Below, one piece after another: positions 42,160 through 51,740 of a stretch of DNA of 64,000 bases (position 1 is the stretch's first letter; every line of letters starts with the position of its first letter). The notes under the pieces are model-generated. The model had not been told where the DNA came from, did no database searches, and worked only from the letters and a program-made list of their open reading frames with translations. A program made the translations under genes and the position numbers. This DNA comes from an uncultured Sphaerochaeta sp. (lineage in GTDB: Bacteria > Spirochaetota > Spirochaetia > Sphaerochaetales > Sphaerochaetaceae). The stretch is taken from NCBI RefSeq assembly GCF_963677075.1, contig NZ_OY781873.1, positions 248,001 through 312,000 of the forward strand, read 5' to 3'.

Positions 42160-44069
42160 TCAGCTGATCTTGCCTTTAACCAGGAGAGGAAATCCCCTGG
42201 AGGAAGCGGCCTTGAGAAATAGTATCCTTGAACATAGGAGATTCTGTTGCTTTTCACCATCTCCAGCTGTTCGAGGGTCTCTACTCCTTCAGCAATGACT
42301 TCTTTTCCGAGACGTTGCAGCATTCCTGCAATAAGGGAAAGCAACTCATAGCTGTTTGTGGTATTCGATACGACACTTCGGTCAATCTTCACCACATCAA
42401 AGGGGAGGTTGACCAATGACTCAAGGTTGGCATAGCCGGTTCCAAAATCATCCAGAAAAAATCGGACACCCATGTCTTGTAGTGCCTGCCATGACTTTGC
42501 CACAATCGGATTGCTTGAAAGCACCATGGACTCTGTCACTTCAAACCCTATCTTCTTTGCATCAATCCCCTTCTGACTTAAAATATCCAACAACTTACAA
42601 GCAATATCTCCTACTGCAAGATCCTCAGCAACGATATTGATAGAAACATGGCTCAATCGCTCCTGTATACTGGGATGTGCTATGAGAAAGGCACATACTT
42701 TCTGCAGCATGATCTCAGTGAACATGCTAATCAGACCGGCTTGTTCAGCAAGGGGAATGAACTCCCCGGGGGAAATAATCCCCATCCGCTCATCCTGCAG
42801 CCGCATCAAGGCTTCTGCAGCAAATGGTTTGTTGTCATCTATATCCATGATTGGCTGGAAGTAGACCTGTATCATGTCTTGCTCCACCAAAGCCTTTCGG
42901 AGAATTGAAAGGATATCAAGTCTTCTCTGACGTACCCCAATGAGCTTCTGGTTGAAGATGATAACCGGCTGCCTTCGCTTTTCCTTGATCTCTGTCATGG
43001 TAAAGGAGAGAGATTCAACAACCTCATCAACCGTATTCTTCTGCAAGGGAATTTCCACAATCGCGATATTCACATGAAAAGAGACTTGCATCTCCCCGAT
43101 GGAACACCCCTTTGCAGTCTTTTTTTTGATCAAATTTACTTCCCTGACCAACTCATTATGTGTTAACAAAGGAAACATCAGAACAAATCGGTTTCCTCCA
43201 ATACGGAACACCCCGGCTTGCTCATAGGTGGTTTTCAGAAAATCAGCAAAGGAGCGCAGGATTGCATCTCCCCCATCCTCTCCATAACGTTCGTTGAGTA
43301 GGCGAAAATTCTCGATATCCAGAAGCAGGATGGTCCTCCGTTGACGAGAGGCAATCCCTTGTTTGAGTGCTTCCTGAAATGCCTGATTGTTTGGGATTCT
43401 GGTCAACAAATCCAACAGCAACTCCTTCCTCTGCCAAGAGAGAAAACTGAGTAACAACATGAAGGCACTACTGAGGGAGAGCATATAGGGTTGCCTGAAG
43501 GTCTCAAACAAAACCAAGGAGAACAACAGGAACAGTGCAGTGAGTATCATGATGGCCCGTTCATGCCACTCAATGAGCTTCCATCGTACCAAGGCGGTAT
43601 ATACCTCTACTAGGACAAAGAGTGAACTCAGTCCGAGCATGAGTGATATCCCAGGACCTCCGGTTATCAGCGAATCTGGAGAGAAAACAAAGAGTCGGTT
43701 AAACGCTAAGTCAACAATAGACGCAACTGAGAAAAGCAAAAGCAACGCCCCCTGTACCCGAGAGAACAATGAATAACATCTTTTTGAAAGGAGCCGTTTC
43801 TCAATACTGTTCATCCAGATGAATATCAACAGTGGAATTGAAACAATATGGAGAATAATTACCAACCGCGCAATGGTTGGAGGAAACGGGAAAAGACCAC
43901 GTATATGCACATGGCTGAGCAATGCAAGCGCAAGATACCCAATATAAGCAATTGCTACACCTACAACATCAATATCTTGGTGCTTTACCAGTAATGTTGC
44001 TTGTTTCTGGCTTACTACGATGGAAACGACTACAACCAGTAAGAACAACTCCATCATTACAAGTTCCAT
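42156..44069 (-). CDS. Membrane GGDEF-EAL protein, probable c-di-GMP phosphodiesterase
   Basis: A 637-residue protein: about six N-terminal membrane helices (residues ~5-215), a degenerate GGDEF domain (signature GGNRF near 290) and an intact EAL domain from ~385. EAL catalytic residues are present: EAL in AAEALMRL (near 416), NIVAED, EVTES, DDFGTGYANL, VKID and AEGVE. Expected activity is hydrolysis of c-di-GMP; the GGDEF part may be a GTP sensor. ATG 44069 is used, with AGGG just upstream; a TTG at 44093 is less likely. It starts 27 bp after pdxT on the same strand, so may be cotranscribed with the pyridoxal phosphate genes. Confidence 0.85.
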   Translation of the reverse strand: MELVMMELFLLVVVVSIVVSQKQATLLVKHQDIDVVGVAIAYIGYLALALLSHVHIRGLFPFPPTIARLVIILHIVSIPLLIFIWMNSIEKRLLSKRCYSLFSRVQGALLLLFSVASIVDLAFNRLFVFSPDSLITGGPGISLMLGLSSLFVLVEVYTALVRWKLIEWHERAIMILTALFLLFSLVLFETFRQPYMLSLSSAFMLLLSFLSWQRKELLLDLLTRIPNNQAFQEALKQGIASRQRRTILLLDIENFRLLNERYGEDGGDAILRSFADFLKTTYEQAGVFRIGGNRFVLMFPLLTHNELVREVNLIKKKTAKGCSIGEMQVSFHVNIAIVEIPLQKNTVDEVVESLSFTMTEIKEKRRQPVIIFNQKLIGVRQRRLDILSILRKALVEQDMIQVYFQPIMDIDDNKPFAAEALMRLQDERMGIISPGEFIPLAEQAGLISMFTEIMLQKVCAFLIAHPSIQERLSHVSINIVAEDLAVGDIACKLLDILSQKGIDAKKIGFEVTESMVLSSNPIVAKSWQALQDMGVRFFLDDFGTGYANLESLVNLPFDVVKIDRSVVSNTTNSYELLSLIAGMLQRLGKEVIAEGVETLEQLEMVKSNRISYVQGYYFSRPLPPGDFLSWLKARSAD

Positions 44070-44096
44070 GCACCCTGCCCCCTCGATGATCAACCA

Positions 44097-44669
44097 TTAG
44101 TGTCTGCAGCCTGTCATCCCCAGAAAATACTGGAGGACCCGAGTATCATCCGTCAACTCCGGATGAAACGCAGTCACCAGCATCGTATCATATCTTGCTG
44201 CAACGCTGAAGCCATCATACTCTGCTAACTTGTGTACATTCTTGTCTGCCTTCAGAATAACTGGGGCTCGGATAAACGTCATGGGAATTTCGCCAATACC
44301 CTCAAACATGCCAAGGGAGGAAAAACTCCCAAGTTGCCGACCGAATGCATTTCTCTGGACCGTGATGGGCATGAGCGCTAGATGGGTATCGGTCCCTCCT
44401 TCCAACTCACTCGCAAGCAGTATCATGCCGGCACAGGTCCCCCATACCGGCAATCCCTGAGCGATCAAATCCATGAGGGGGTAATAGAGGTCAAGTTCCC
44501 TGAGAAGTCTACCCATGACTGTGCTCTCCCCACCAGGAAGGATCAAGGCATCAAACGGAGTCTGTAGATCTTGGGGACTGCGAATCTCAAGGGAAGGGAT
44601 CCCTAGCTTGTTCAATGCGTGAACATGCTCTACAAACCCTCCTTGCAGTGCTAATACACCAACTCTCAT
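44097..44669 (-). CDS. pdxT: Pyridoxal 5'-phosphate synthase glutaminase subunit
   Basis: A 190-residue class I glutamine amidotransferase that feeds ammonia to PdxS. The catalytic cysteine is in [11 protein letters not shown] (about residue 79), with [13 protein letters not shown] before it and His/Glu in [10 protein letters not shown]. Length and motifs are standard. Its start overlaps the pdxS stop by 4 bp. Confidence 0.95.
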   Translation of the reverse strand: MRVGVLALQGGFVEHVHALNKLGIPSLEIRSPQDLQTPFDALILPGGESTVMGRLLRELDLYYPLMDLIAQGLPVWGTCAGMILLASELEGGTDTHLALMPITVQRNAFGRQLGSFSSLGMFEGIGEIPMTFIRAPVILKADKNVHKLAEYDGFSVAARYDTMLVTAFHPELTDDTRVLQYFLGMTGCRH

Positions 44670-45538
44670 ACGCCACGCTCAGCCATAAGAAGGGCAATTT
44701 CCTGTTCATTGATACCAATCATGGCTTCTCCCAGATTCTTTGAGAGCTCAGCCAACATCTTGGGATCCTGATAATTCGTAACAGCCTTCACAATGGCATT
44801 TGCCCGTTTCTTTGGATCTCCAGACTTGAAGATACCTGAACCCACAAACACTCCTTCTGCTCCAAGCTGCATCATTAGTGCGGCGTCAGCAGGGGTAGCT
44901 ACCCCACCGGCGGCGAAGTTGACCACAGGAAGCTTTCCGCCTTCAAACACACTTCGCAATAGATCGTAGGGAACCTGAAGAAGCTTTGCTTCCTCAAACA
45001 ACTCATCCTCGCGCATGGATTGGACCTTCCTCATCTGTTGCTGGATCAAGCGCATATGCCGAACAGCCTGGACAATATCCCCTGTCCCGGGTTCTCCCTT
45101 GGTCCTGATCATACTCGCACCCTCGCCTATCCTACGAAGAGCTTCACCCAAGTCACGTGCTCCACAGACAAAAGGTACGGAGAATTGTTGCTTGTCGATA
45201 TGATAGAGGTCATCGGCTGGGGAGAGGACCTCACTCTCATCAATAAAATCAATCTCCAAGGCTTCAAGAATCTGGGCCTCAACGATATGGCCTATGCGCA
45301 CCTTTGCCATGACCGGGATGGAAACCGCTTCCTGGATCTGTTGGATCAGGATTGGGTCACTCATACGCGAAACTCCCCCGGCTGCACGGATATCGGCAGG
45401 GATTCTCTCCAACGCCATCACGGCACAAGCTCCTGCATCCTCAGCTATTTTGGCTTGTTCTGAAGAGGTAACATCCATGATTACCCCTCCCTTGAGCATC
45501 TGAGCAAGATTCTTATTCAATACATTTCGTTCACTCAT
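44666..45538 (-). CDS. pdxS: Pyridoxal 5'-phosphate synthase lyase subunit
   Basis: A 290-residue TIM-barrel synthase that makes PLP from ribose 5-phosphate, glyceraldehyde 3-phosphate and ammonia. The highly conserved landmarks [53 protein letters not shown] with its Schiff-base Lys, and [32 protein letters not shown] are all present. First gene of the pdxST operon, divergent from the PdxR-type regulator across a ~110-bp control region. Together with PdxT this is the DXP-independent route to vitamin B6. Confidence 0.97.
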   Translation of the reverse strand: MSERNVLNKNLAQMLKGGVIMDVTSSEQAKIAEDAGACAVMALERIPADIRAAGGVSRMSDPILIQQIQEAVSIPVMAKVRIGHIVEAQILEALEIDFIDESEVLSPADDLYHIDKQQFSVPFVCGARDLGEALRRIGEGASMIRTKGEPGTGDIVQAVRHMRLIQQQMRKVQSMREDELFEEAKLLQVPYDLLRSVFEGGKLPVVNFAAGGVATPADAALMMQLGAEGVFVGSGIFKSGDPKKRANAIVKAVTNYQDPKMLAELSKNLGEAMIGINEQEIALLMAERGV

Positions 45539-45610
45539 ATTGCACCTCCTACCATTGTGCTATTCATTGTTCTGCCCTAGTATAGGTGGTATCTGATAGT
45601 ATGAAAAGTT

Positions 45611-45644
45611 CCAGTTTATGAATTTTTTATGGTACCAGTTTATG
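45611..45644. promoter_or_regulatory. Direct-repeat operator candidate of the pdx region
   Basis: CCAGTTTATG occurs twice, at 45611-45620 and 45635-45644, 24 bp apart and in the same orientation, immediately before the regulator gene. MocR/PdxR-type regulators often bind direct repeats, so this is a plausible target for the divergent gene's product. Confidence 0.5.
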
Positions 45645-45651
45645 GAGGGAT

Positions 45652-47052
45652 ATGTACAAGATCAATCTACAGCTACAGAGTAATACTCCTGAAACACTGA
45701 CAGAGCAGCTCTACAGGTACCTCAAGGAAGAACTTATCAGGGGAACCTTCAACCGAGATGACAAACTCCCTTCCAAGCGTAGGCTTGCAGAAAATCTCCA
45801 ATGCAGCATCAACACAGTGCAGGCAGCGTATAACCAACTTGTTGACGAGGGCTACCTCCAGACAAGGGAGAAGAGTGGCTACTATGTAGCCGACCTCAGC
45901 GGTATCCTCGTTCTCGGGCCAGATGAGTATAGGCCTGTCGTTGATACAGTAAAAACACCGTCCTACCTGTATACCTTCTCCCATCAAGGAGTAGACCATA
46001 AGAGGTTCCCCTTCTCACTCTGGAGAAGGTTGAGCAACCAAATCATCAGTTCACGCGATACAGAACTCCTCACAATCAGTGATCCAAAGGGTTTGTTTGC
46101 TTTACGCTCCAGTATCACCCACTATCTGCAGTCAAGCCGGGGGGTTCACTGTGGTGCAAACCAAATCATCATCAGCAGTGGTACGGAGTACCTGATGCAA
46201 CTGCTCATCCAGCTTCTGGATGAGAGAACTGTCTATGCTATTGAGAACCCCGGGTATGAAAAACTTACATTGTTGTTCAAGAGCAATCGCATACAATATG
46301 TTTCACTGCCTTTGGATGAACAAGGTGTTGCTCTAGAAGCACTCTATGCCAGTGGAGCAGATGTACTCTCCATCACACCAAGCCATCAGTTTCCTACCGG
46401 TCGTATCATGCCGGTCACACGGCGACTGCAACTCCTGCAGTGGGCAAACGAAAAATCCGGACGATATATATTGGAAGATGATTATGACAGTGAGTTTCGC
46501 TATAGCGGAAAACCAATCCCTTCCTTGCAAGGCCTCGATGGACAAGGCAAGGTCATCTATCTTGGAGCTTTCAGCAAATCACTCTCCCCTGCCCTGAGAA
46601 TCAGTTACATGGTTCTTCCTGAGGCACTTATGGAGCGGTATGAAGCATATCTCAGCTTCTACTACTGCCCTGTTCCACTTATTGAACAGAAGGTCCTGCA
46701 TGCATTTCTCGAAAAGGGGCATTTTGAGCGGCACCTAAACAGGATGCGTAATCTCTATCGTCAAAAGCGGGAGCTTCTGGTCTCCTGTATCACCAGACTC
46801 CTCCCCTATGTAGAGATTGCCGGAGATTCAGCGGGATTGCACCTGCTGTTGTACGTTCACAATGGAATGGATGAAAATACCCTGGTAAAGAGGGCTGGTA
46901 ACCATCAGGTAAAAATCTATGGGATTACCCGCTACTATTCGGAGCCTCCACTACAGACAATGCAGACTACACTCTTGATGGGGTTTGCAACATTGGACCT
47001 AGAGGAAATACCAAAGGCGGTTTCACTTCTAAGGGAGGCATGGAGTGACTGA
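45652..47052 (+). CDS. MocR/PdxR-family regulator (GntR-HTH plus aminotransferase fold)
   Basis: A 466-residue fusion. N-terminal GntR winged HTH (about 10-80) has TEQLYRYLKEELIRGTF and LPSKRRLAENLQCSINTVQAAY. The rest is a fold-type I aminotransferase-like domain with the PLP-lysine in YLGAFSKSLSPALRIS (about residue 309), Asp in LEDDYDSEFRYSG and Tyr in NPGYEKL. Divergent from pdxST, so it is most likely PdxR, which senses PLP and controls PLP synthesis. GGAGG precedes the ATG, inside which sits the second direct repeat. Ends 12 bp from the convergent REC-PAS-EAL gene. Confidence 0.88.
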   Translation: MYKINLQLQSNTPETLTEQLYRYLKEELIRGTFNRDDKLPSKRRLAENLQCSINTVQAAYNQLVDEGYLQTREKSGYYVADLSGILVLGPDEYRPVVDTVKTPSYLYTFSHQGVDHKRFPFSLWRRLSNQIISSRDTELLTISDPKGLFALRSSITHYLQSSRGVHCGANQIIISSGTEYLMQLLIQLLDERTVYAIENPGYEKLTLLFKSNRIQYVSLPLDEQGVALEALYASGADVLSITPSHQFPTGRIMPVTRRLQLLQWANEKSGRYILEDDYDSEFRYSGKPIPSLQGLDGQGKVIYLGAFSKSLSPALRISYMVLPEALMERYEAYLSFYYCPVPLIEQKVLHAFLEKGHFERHLNRMRNLYRQKRELLVSCITRLLPYVEIAGDSAGLHLLLYVHNGMDENTLVKRAGNHQVKIYGITRYYSEPPLQTMQTTLLMGFATLDLEEIPKAVSLLREAWSD

Positions 47053-47064
47053 GATTCACCCCAC

Positions 47065-49572
47065 TTAACAAGATCCCAGCTTCCCTGCCACCAAGGCCAA
47101 GGCATCAGATGCATTTAGGGGCTTGCTGAAAAAGAAACCCTGGGCCTTGTCACAGTTGTTTTGCTTCAGATAATCAAGCTGTCTCTGATGCTCAATCCCT
47201 TCTGCTACCACACTGTGTCCTAATTTATGAGCCATGGAAATGATATCTCCTGTGATGGCCTGATCATCAGAGAGGTACATCAGTTTATCGATGAATGACT
47301 TGTCAATCTTCAATTCATTGACATAGAGCTCACGCTCCCTTGAAAGAGAGGAATAACCACTACCGAAATCATCAACTGAGATTTTGACTCCTTTGTGTTG
47401 CAATGTTTTCAGCACTCTGTTGATCTCTTGGAAGTTCGAGGCAAAGATGGACTCGGTAAGTTCCAAGCAGACGCATGATGGGTTCACATCCATTGAATGC
47501 ATCAAGCGGATGATATGCTCAGCAAACCCCTCTTTTATCAACTGGATGGCAGAAATATTGATGGATATCGTGCAATCCATTACATGATGCTCTTCCAGCT
47601 GCTTCAAGAACTGGAATGCCTGCCGGATGATGATATCGCCCAAGGGGATGATGAGTTTTGTCTTCTCTGCAATTGGGATGAAGTGCAAAGGCGGGATCAA
47701 CTGCATATCCGAGCTCTTTAATCGTGCCAATGCCTCAAACCCACAGACACCTCCTGTCCGCATATCTATGATGGGTTGGTATTGCAAGAATAAGCAGTCC
47801 GGGTTCTTCCCCGATACTATCCTTGAAAGAAGTGTAGAGAGTGTTGCTTCCCGCTGGACCTCTGTCTCCATACTCTCATCAAAAAAGCAGACCTCTGCCT
47901 CTCCATCATAGAGAGCAATGGAACGTTGAGAGGCTATCAAGATATTTCTGAGCAATTGATCTACATTTTCTTGATTGGACTCATCAATCTCCAGAACTCC
48001 CAATCCATAGGGAATTCTTTCCAGAGATACAATATACTCCAAGGTACTTTCAATCTTCTTGCAAAGCAGTAAAAGGTTCTGTCTCTCGTCATAGGACCTA
48101 AGATAGAACACGAATCGATACTCATGGGTAATACTCAACACCGCAAGGTCGTTGCAGAGGATACTCAACCCTTCTGCAACTTTCTTCATGATATCCTGGC
48201 TGTATTGGTAGCCATAGGCAATACTCTTTGCATTCAGCGCACCCAGATTGATCGAGATGAGGGCTCGTTTGGCTCTCTTCCTTGCCTTGATATCCTGACG
48301 CAACAGTTGCTCAAGGTATCTTCGATTGTACAATCCAGTCCACAGGTCATGTGCATCCCGATAAGCAAGGTTTTGCTCCATGAGTTTCCTGTCGGTGATA
48401 TCGAGGATGATCCCTTCCAAGGCTTCTATATCCCCATCTTCTGAAAATACAGCCTGTCCCATCTCCCAAACCCACTTACGAGTGCCTTGGGCTGTGAGAA
48501 TTTCGTATTCCAACACAAAGGGCTTGTTTTCATGGATTGCCCACTTCCACTCGTTATAGATTTTCTGACGATAGGAGAGCACAATCACATCATTGTAGGA
48601 AATATCACGGTTGTTTATCAGCTGGTCAGGGGAGTACCCAGTCAAGGCTTCACACCCAGCTGAAACATACAACATGGTCCAGTGGGAATCATAACGGCAT
48701 CGGTATGCCATTCCAGGCAAGTGAGAGAGCAGTGCTGATTTGCTGCGTTCACTCTCCGCAAGTAGCTTTTCAGCTTCCTTTCGTTTTGTAATATCTTGCA
48801 AAAGACAGATATGGGCGAAGAGTCGGCTATCACTCGCTTGCAAGGGAGCCACCGTCATCTCAACCCAGACAATTGAGCCATCTGGACGAATAAAACGTTT
48901 CTCCATGCTGTAGTTTTCCAGCTCACCTTGCTTTAATCGCTTGAAATTTTCCAACTCCTTAGGAAGATCATCAGGATGGGTGATCGTTGTCCAGCCAATC
49001 CTGAGGACCTCTTCCATGGTTCTTCCCGTAATTTTCTCATACATGGGATTACCATCGAACTGTTCCTTACCGGGTTCCACCCCAAGGTCAACACGATGAG
49101 AGACAGAAATCCCAATGGGAGCTTGGTAGAAGATGGCGTTAAACAGGTGTGCTTGCTCCTGCATATTCTGTTGCTTTGAATCTGCGTCTTGTTTCACCAC
49201 CGCTCTCTCGAGGATTTCTCTCAGTTGTGTTTCTTGCAGGGGTTTTGTCAAGATCGTCACGATATCCAAGTCAAACACTCGTTTCTTCTGCTGGAGTAGA
49301 TGCGGCTCACCAAGCACAACGATCCTCAGAGGCTCTTGCTGTGACCTGTAGACCAACGTGTGAAGCAATTGGAGACTCTGCAAATACGAGCGCTCAATAT
49401 CAATTATCACCAGGCCGATGGAAGCATGTTGCTCCAGCAAGTGAAGCGCCTCATTGCTGTTTTCGGCTGCAAGCACCTGGATACGTCCAGTAATCTTTCT
49501 CACCAGAGAAAGATCTTCTTCGTTGAGTTGGACGGCGAGCAGTTGGGTTAACAAATGGGGCTCCCTCTTCAC
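47065..49572 (-). CDS. Response-regulator-like PAS-GGDEF-EAL protein, probable phosphodiesterase
   Basis: An 835-residue soluble multidomain protein: an N-terminal receiver-like domain (~15-125, with a candidate phospho-Asp in LVIIDIERSY), two PAS/PAC domains (~145-270 and ~285-400, ending in LQDITKRKEAE and ILDITDRKLM), a degenerate GGDEF domain (signature THEYRF near 485) and an intact EAL domain (~575-820: FEALARL, NISAIQL, ELTES, DDFGSGYSSL, ELKID, AEGIE). Predicted to degrade c-di-GMP in response to signals at its PAS domains. The start is GTG 49572 by length, but TTG 49554 has the better ribosome-binding site AGAGGGAG. Single gene. Confidence 0.85.
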   Translation of the reverse strand: MKREPHLLTQLLAVQLNEEDLSLVRKITGRIQVLAAENSNEALHLLEQHASIGLVIIDIERSYLQSLQLLHTLVYRSQQEPLRIVVLGEPHLLQQKKRVFDLDIVTILTKPLQETQLREILERAVVKQDADSKQQNMQEQAHLFNAIFYQAPIGISVSHRVDLGVEPGKEQFDGNPMYEKITGRTMEEVLRIGWTTITHPDDLPKELENFKRLKQGELENYSMEKRFIRPDGSIVWVEMTVAPLQASDSRLFAHICLLQDITKRKEAEKLLAESERSKSALLSHLPGMAYRCRYDSHWTMLYVSAGCEALTGYSPDQLINNRDISYNDVIVLSYRQKIYNEWKWAIHENKPFVLEYEILTAQGTRKWVWEMGQAVFSEDGDIEALEGIILDITDRKLMEQNLAYRDAHDLWTGLYNRRYLEQLLRQDIKARKRAKRALISINLGALNAKSIAYGYQYSQDIMKKVAEGLSILCNDLAVLSITHEYRFVFYLRSYDERQNLLLLCKKIESTLEYIVSLERIPYGLGVLEIDESNQENVDQLLRNILIASQRSIALYDGEAEVCFFDESMETEVQREATLSTLLSRIVSGKNPDCLFLQYQPIIDMRTGGVCGFEALARLKSSDMQLIPPLHFIPIAEKTKLIIPLGDIIIRQAFQFLKQLEEHHVMDCTISINISAIQLIKEGFAEHIIRLMHSMDVNPSCVCLELTESIFASNFQEINRVLKTLQHKGVKISVDDFGSGYSSLSRERELYVNELKIDKSFIDKLMYLSDDQAITGDIISMAHKLGHSVVAEGIEHQRQLDYLKQNNCDKAQGFFFSKPLNASDALALVAGKLGSC

Positions 49573-49624
49573 AAAATCTTACACATATCCTAGAGGAGAA
49601 CGTACTAATTTACAATGAGAAGCT

Positions 49625-49966
49625 TCAGAGAAGTCCACTTGATTGGTCAAAGCTATAGGCAACTGGAAGAACCATAAGGGAAAGGATATCCTCTCGCTTC
49701 ACAGGTATCCCTCCAGCTTCAAGATTGGTAAGTAACTCCTTGGCAAGATCAGCTGAAGCCAATGGAGCAAGGATCACCAACTGCTCTCCTTCCATCTCAC
49801 TCCTGCTGTGTAGAAACCCGGTGAATAGGCTGAATTCGCTCTCAAGACTCCGATCCATGCTTTTGGCATCGAACACGGAGGCTTTGGTGATCCCGACACT
49901 TTGCATTGCCAGAAACACGTCCTCCTTATAATCCAGTTGCGAGAGCACCATAAGCAATAGATTCAT
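49625..49966 (-). CDS. Small hypothetical protein after the antiporter, PII-like size
   Basis: A 113-residue protein with no recognised motif. Alternation of short hydrophobic strands (LLLMVLSQ, GEQLVILAPL) and helices, and the size, resemble small ferredoxin-fold regulatory proteins of the PII or PII-like class, but there is no signature. ATG 49966 is favoured because AGGAGG sits 5 nt upstream. It ends the EIIA-antiporter operon, so it may modulate the antiporter. Low confidence in any function. Confidence 0.6.
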   Translation of the reverse strand: MNLLLMVLSQLDYKEDVFLAMQSVGITKASVFDAKSMDRSLESEFSLFTGFLHSRSEMEGEQLVILAPLASADLAKELLTNLEAGGIPVKREDILSLMVLPVAYSFDQSSGLL

Positions 49967-49975
49967 CATTTCCTC

Positions 49976-51187
49976 CTAGATCTGCTCATTCGTTTCGCCC
50001 GCCTTGCGTAGTGCCAACCGTGTCAGCAAGGGTCCTACGACCTCAGTTATGATTGTGGTAAACAGCAGCACATTGATGATCATGCTCGCTAGTTGCTGAC
50101 CTGTCTCCCCGAAAGCTGGGGCTGAGAAGGTCTTGTTGATCGCCAAGGCAAGAGCCAGTGCAACCCCTACTTGCGGCAAGAGAGAGAACCCAATCAAAAA
50201 CCGTACTTTCTTCGGTGCCCGCCCAACCAAGGCTCCGAAGGTAGCCCCCCCGACCTTCCCGATACTTCTTGCTGCAAAGTAGAATAGTCCAAGCATTCCA
50301 ATCTGTGTAATCAAGGAGACATCCAGGTGAGCTCCACCAAGAATAAAGAAGGCAACCAGGAACACTGGGCTGAAAGAGGAAATCACCGTCTCACTCTTCT
50401 TGCTCAATACAGCCGAGCTATTCACGATGGTCATTCCGAAAGCCATAATTGAAAGTAGCTCAGATACACCAAGCAACTCACAGACACCCAACAACAAGAA
50501 GAGGAAGGCAGCAAGCAGCAACATCACCCAATCGTTATTTCTCCTTCCTCGTAAAAGCAGGATATAGAGAACCGCAGAAACAGCACCAAGTCCTACTGCG
50601 ATTGCTACAGAGAGCAAGGCTGAAGCTACCATCGGCCCGATTGCGAGGGAACTCCCGAGCAGGTTGGAACTGACAAAGCTCTCCACAAAGACATAGATAA
50701 TGAGTGCAAACGCATCATCAATACCGACGACTGCCAAGATGGTTGAAGTCAAAACTCCCTTTGCCTTGTACTGTTTAATAACAGCAACTGTTGCCGCAGG
50801 GGCTGTTGCTGATGCTACTGATCCTAGTAAAAGCGCAGTATTGAGATTGGTCTTGAATACATAGAACAAGCCAAAGAAAACAACAAGGAACGCTCCAATG
50901 CATTCGAAGGTTACGATGGCGATAATGCTCCTTCCCAGACGCTTGATCACATCAATCTTGAGCTCAATTCCAATCATGAATGCAATCAGGGCAAGAGCAA
51001 TGGATGAGAGAGGGGATAAGATATCCAATACCACAGGAGAGAGAAGATTCACCAAGGAGCCACCAAGCAATACACCGAGAAGGACATAGCCGGTGACTTC
51101 AGGAATTTTCAGAGTTGTTGTGAGTACCTTACTCCCATACCCCGCTGCAAAAATTGCAGCAAGATAGAGAAACAGATGGAATTCCAT
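49976..51187 (-). CDS. Cation:proton antiporter, CPA2/Kef-like
   Basis: A 403-residue membrane protein with 12-13 helices. The core motif AVVGIDDAFALIIYVF carries the paired Asp residues of CPA2 antiporters; early segments include TGYVLLGVLLGGSLVNLLSP and AFMIGIELKIDVIKRLGR, typical of the Na+/H+ or K+/H+ group. No C-terminal RCK/TrkA domain is attached, so control probably comes from separate proteins; both neighbours in the operon (PTS EIIA and the small protein) could do it. Starts 9 bp after the EIIA stop. Confidence 0.88.
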   Translation of the reverse strand: MEFHLFLYLAAIFAAGYGSKVLTTTLKIPEVTGYVLLGVLLGGSLVNLLSPVVLDILSPLSSIALALIAFMIGIELKIDVIKRLGRSIIAIVTFECIGAFLVVFFGLFYVFKTNLNTALLLGSVASATAPAATVAVIKQYKAKGVLTSTILAVVGIDDAFALIIYVFVESFVSSNLLGSSLAIGPMVASALLSVAIAVGLGAVSAVLYILLLRGRRNNDWVMLLLAAFLFLLLGVCELLGVSELLSIMAFGMTIVNSSAVLSKKSETVISSFSPVFLVAFFILGGAHLDVSLITQIGMLGLFYFAARSIGKVGGATFGALVGRAPKKVRFLIGFSLLPQVGVALALALAINKTFSAPAFGETGQQLASMIINVLLFTTIITEVVGPLLTRLALRKAGETNEQI

Positions 51188-51196
51188 TATGCAGTC

Positions 51197-51643
51197 CTAC
51201 AAATCGGCAAATGCATCGAGCACAGCCTGGGGAGTCTTGGCAGCCATGAGTGCTTTCCTGCGTTCGGGGTTCTTGATTACCAAGGTAATCTTGGAAAGGA
51301 TCATGAGATAATCAGACTGTCGGTCGGAAGGACCCCCGATCATGAAAACCAGACGTACCGGTTTCTTATCCAAGGAATCCCATGGGACATCATTTTCCAG
51401 CACTGCAGCAAGTACGAAAAATTCCTTGATGCCGTTCAACTTTGCATGAGGAATGGCAACCTGAAGACCGATACCCGTGCTCATGATGGCTTCACGCTCA
51501 AGGATAGCTTCAGTAAAAGCCTTTTCACTGGAGACATACCCGCTTTCAGTTGCTTTTTCTGTCATGGTTGTGAGTATCTGGTTCTTATGAGTTTCGTTGA
51601 GGAACAAAATGGAAGATTCAGTAAGATAATCGAGTATACGCAT
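51197..51643 (-). CDS. PTS EIIA, fructose/nitrogen type
   Basis: A 148-residue EIIA2-fold protein. The phospho-acceptor His is in STGIGLQVAIPHAKLNGI (about residue 66) and the last strand contains FMIGGPSDRQSDYLMIL. No EIIB or EIIC follows; instead the next gene is a cation/proton antiporter. This is the arrangement expected of a regulatory PTS(Ntr)-type EIIA that reports phosphorylation state to an ion transporter, as EIIA-Ntr does for Trk/Kdp in E. coli. ATG 51643 is used, with GGAGAGG upstream. Needs EI and HPr from elsewhere. Confidence 0.87.
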   Translation of the reverse strand: MRILDYLTESSILFLNETHKNQILTTMTEKATESGYVSSEKAFTEAILEREAIMSTGIGLQVAIPHAKLNGIKEFFVLAAVLENDVPWDSLDKKPVRLVFMIGGPSDRQSDYLMILSKITLVIKNPERRKALMAAKTPQAVLDAFADL

Positions 51644-51740
51644 TGACACCTCTCCTACGTATAAAAAGCATAGAAGTTTACTGGATGTTTGTAAAGTAAA
51701 GGATAAAAACGATATAAAATAAAAAAACCTGTTGATACCT

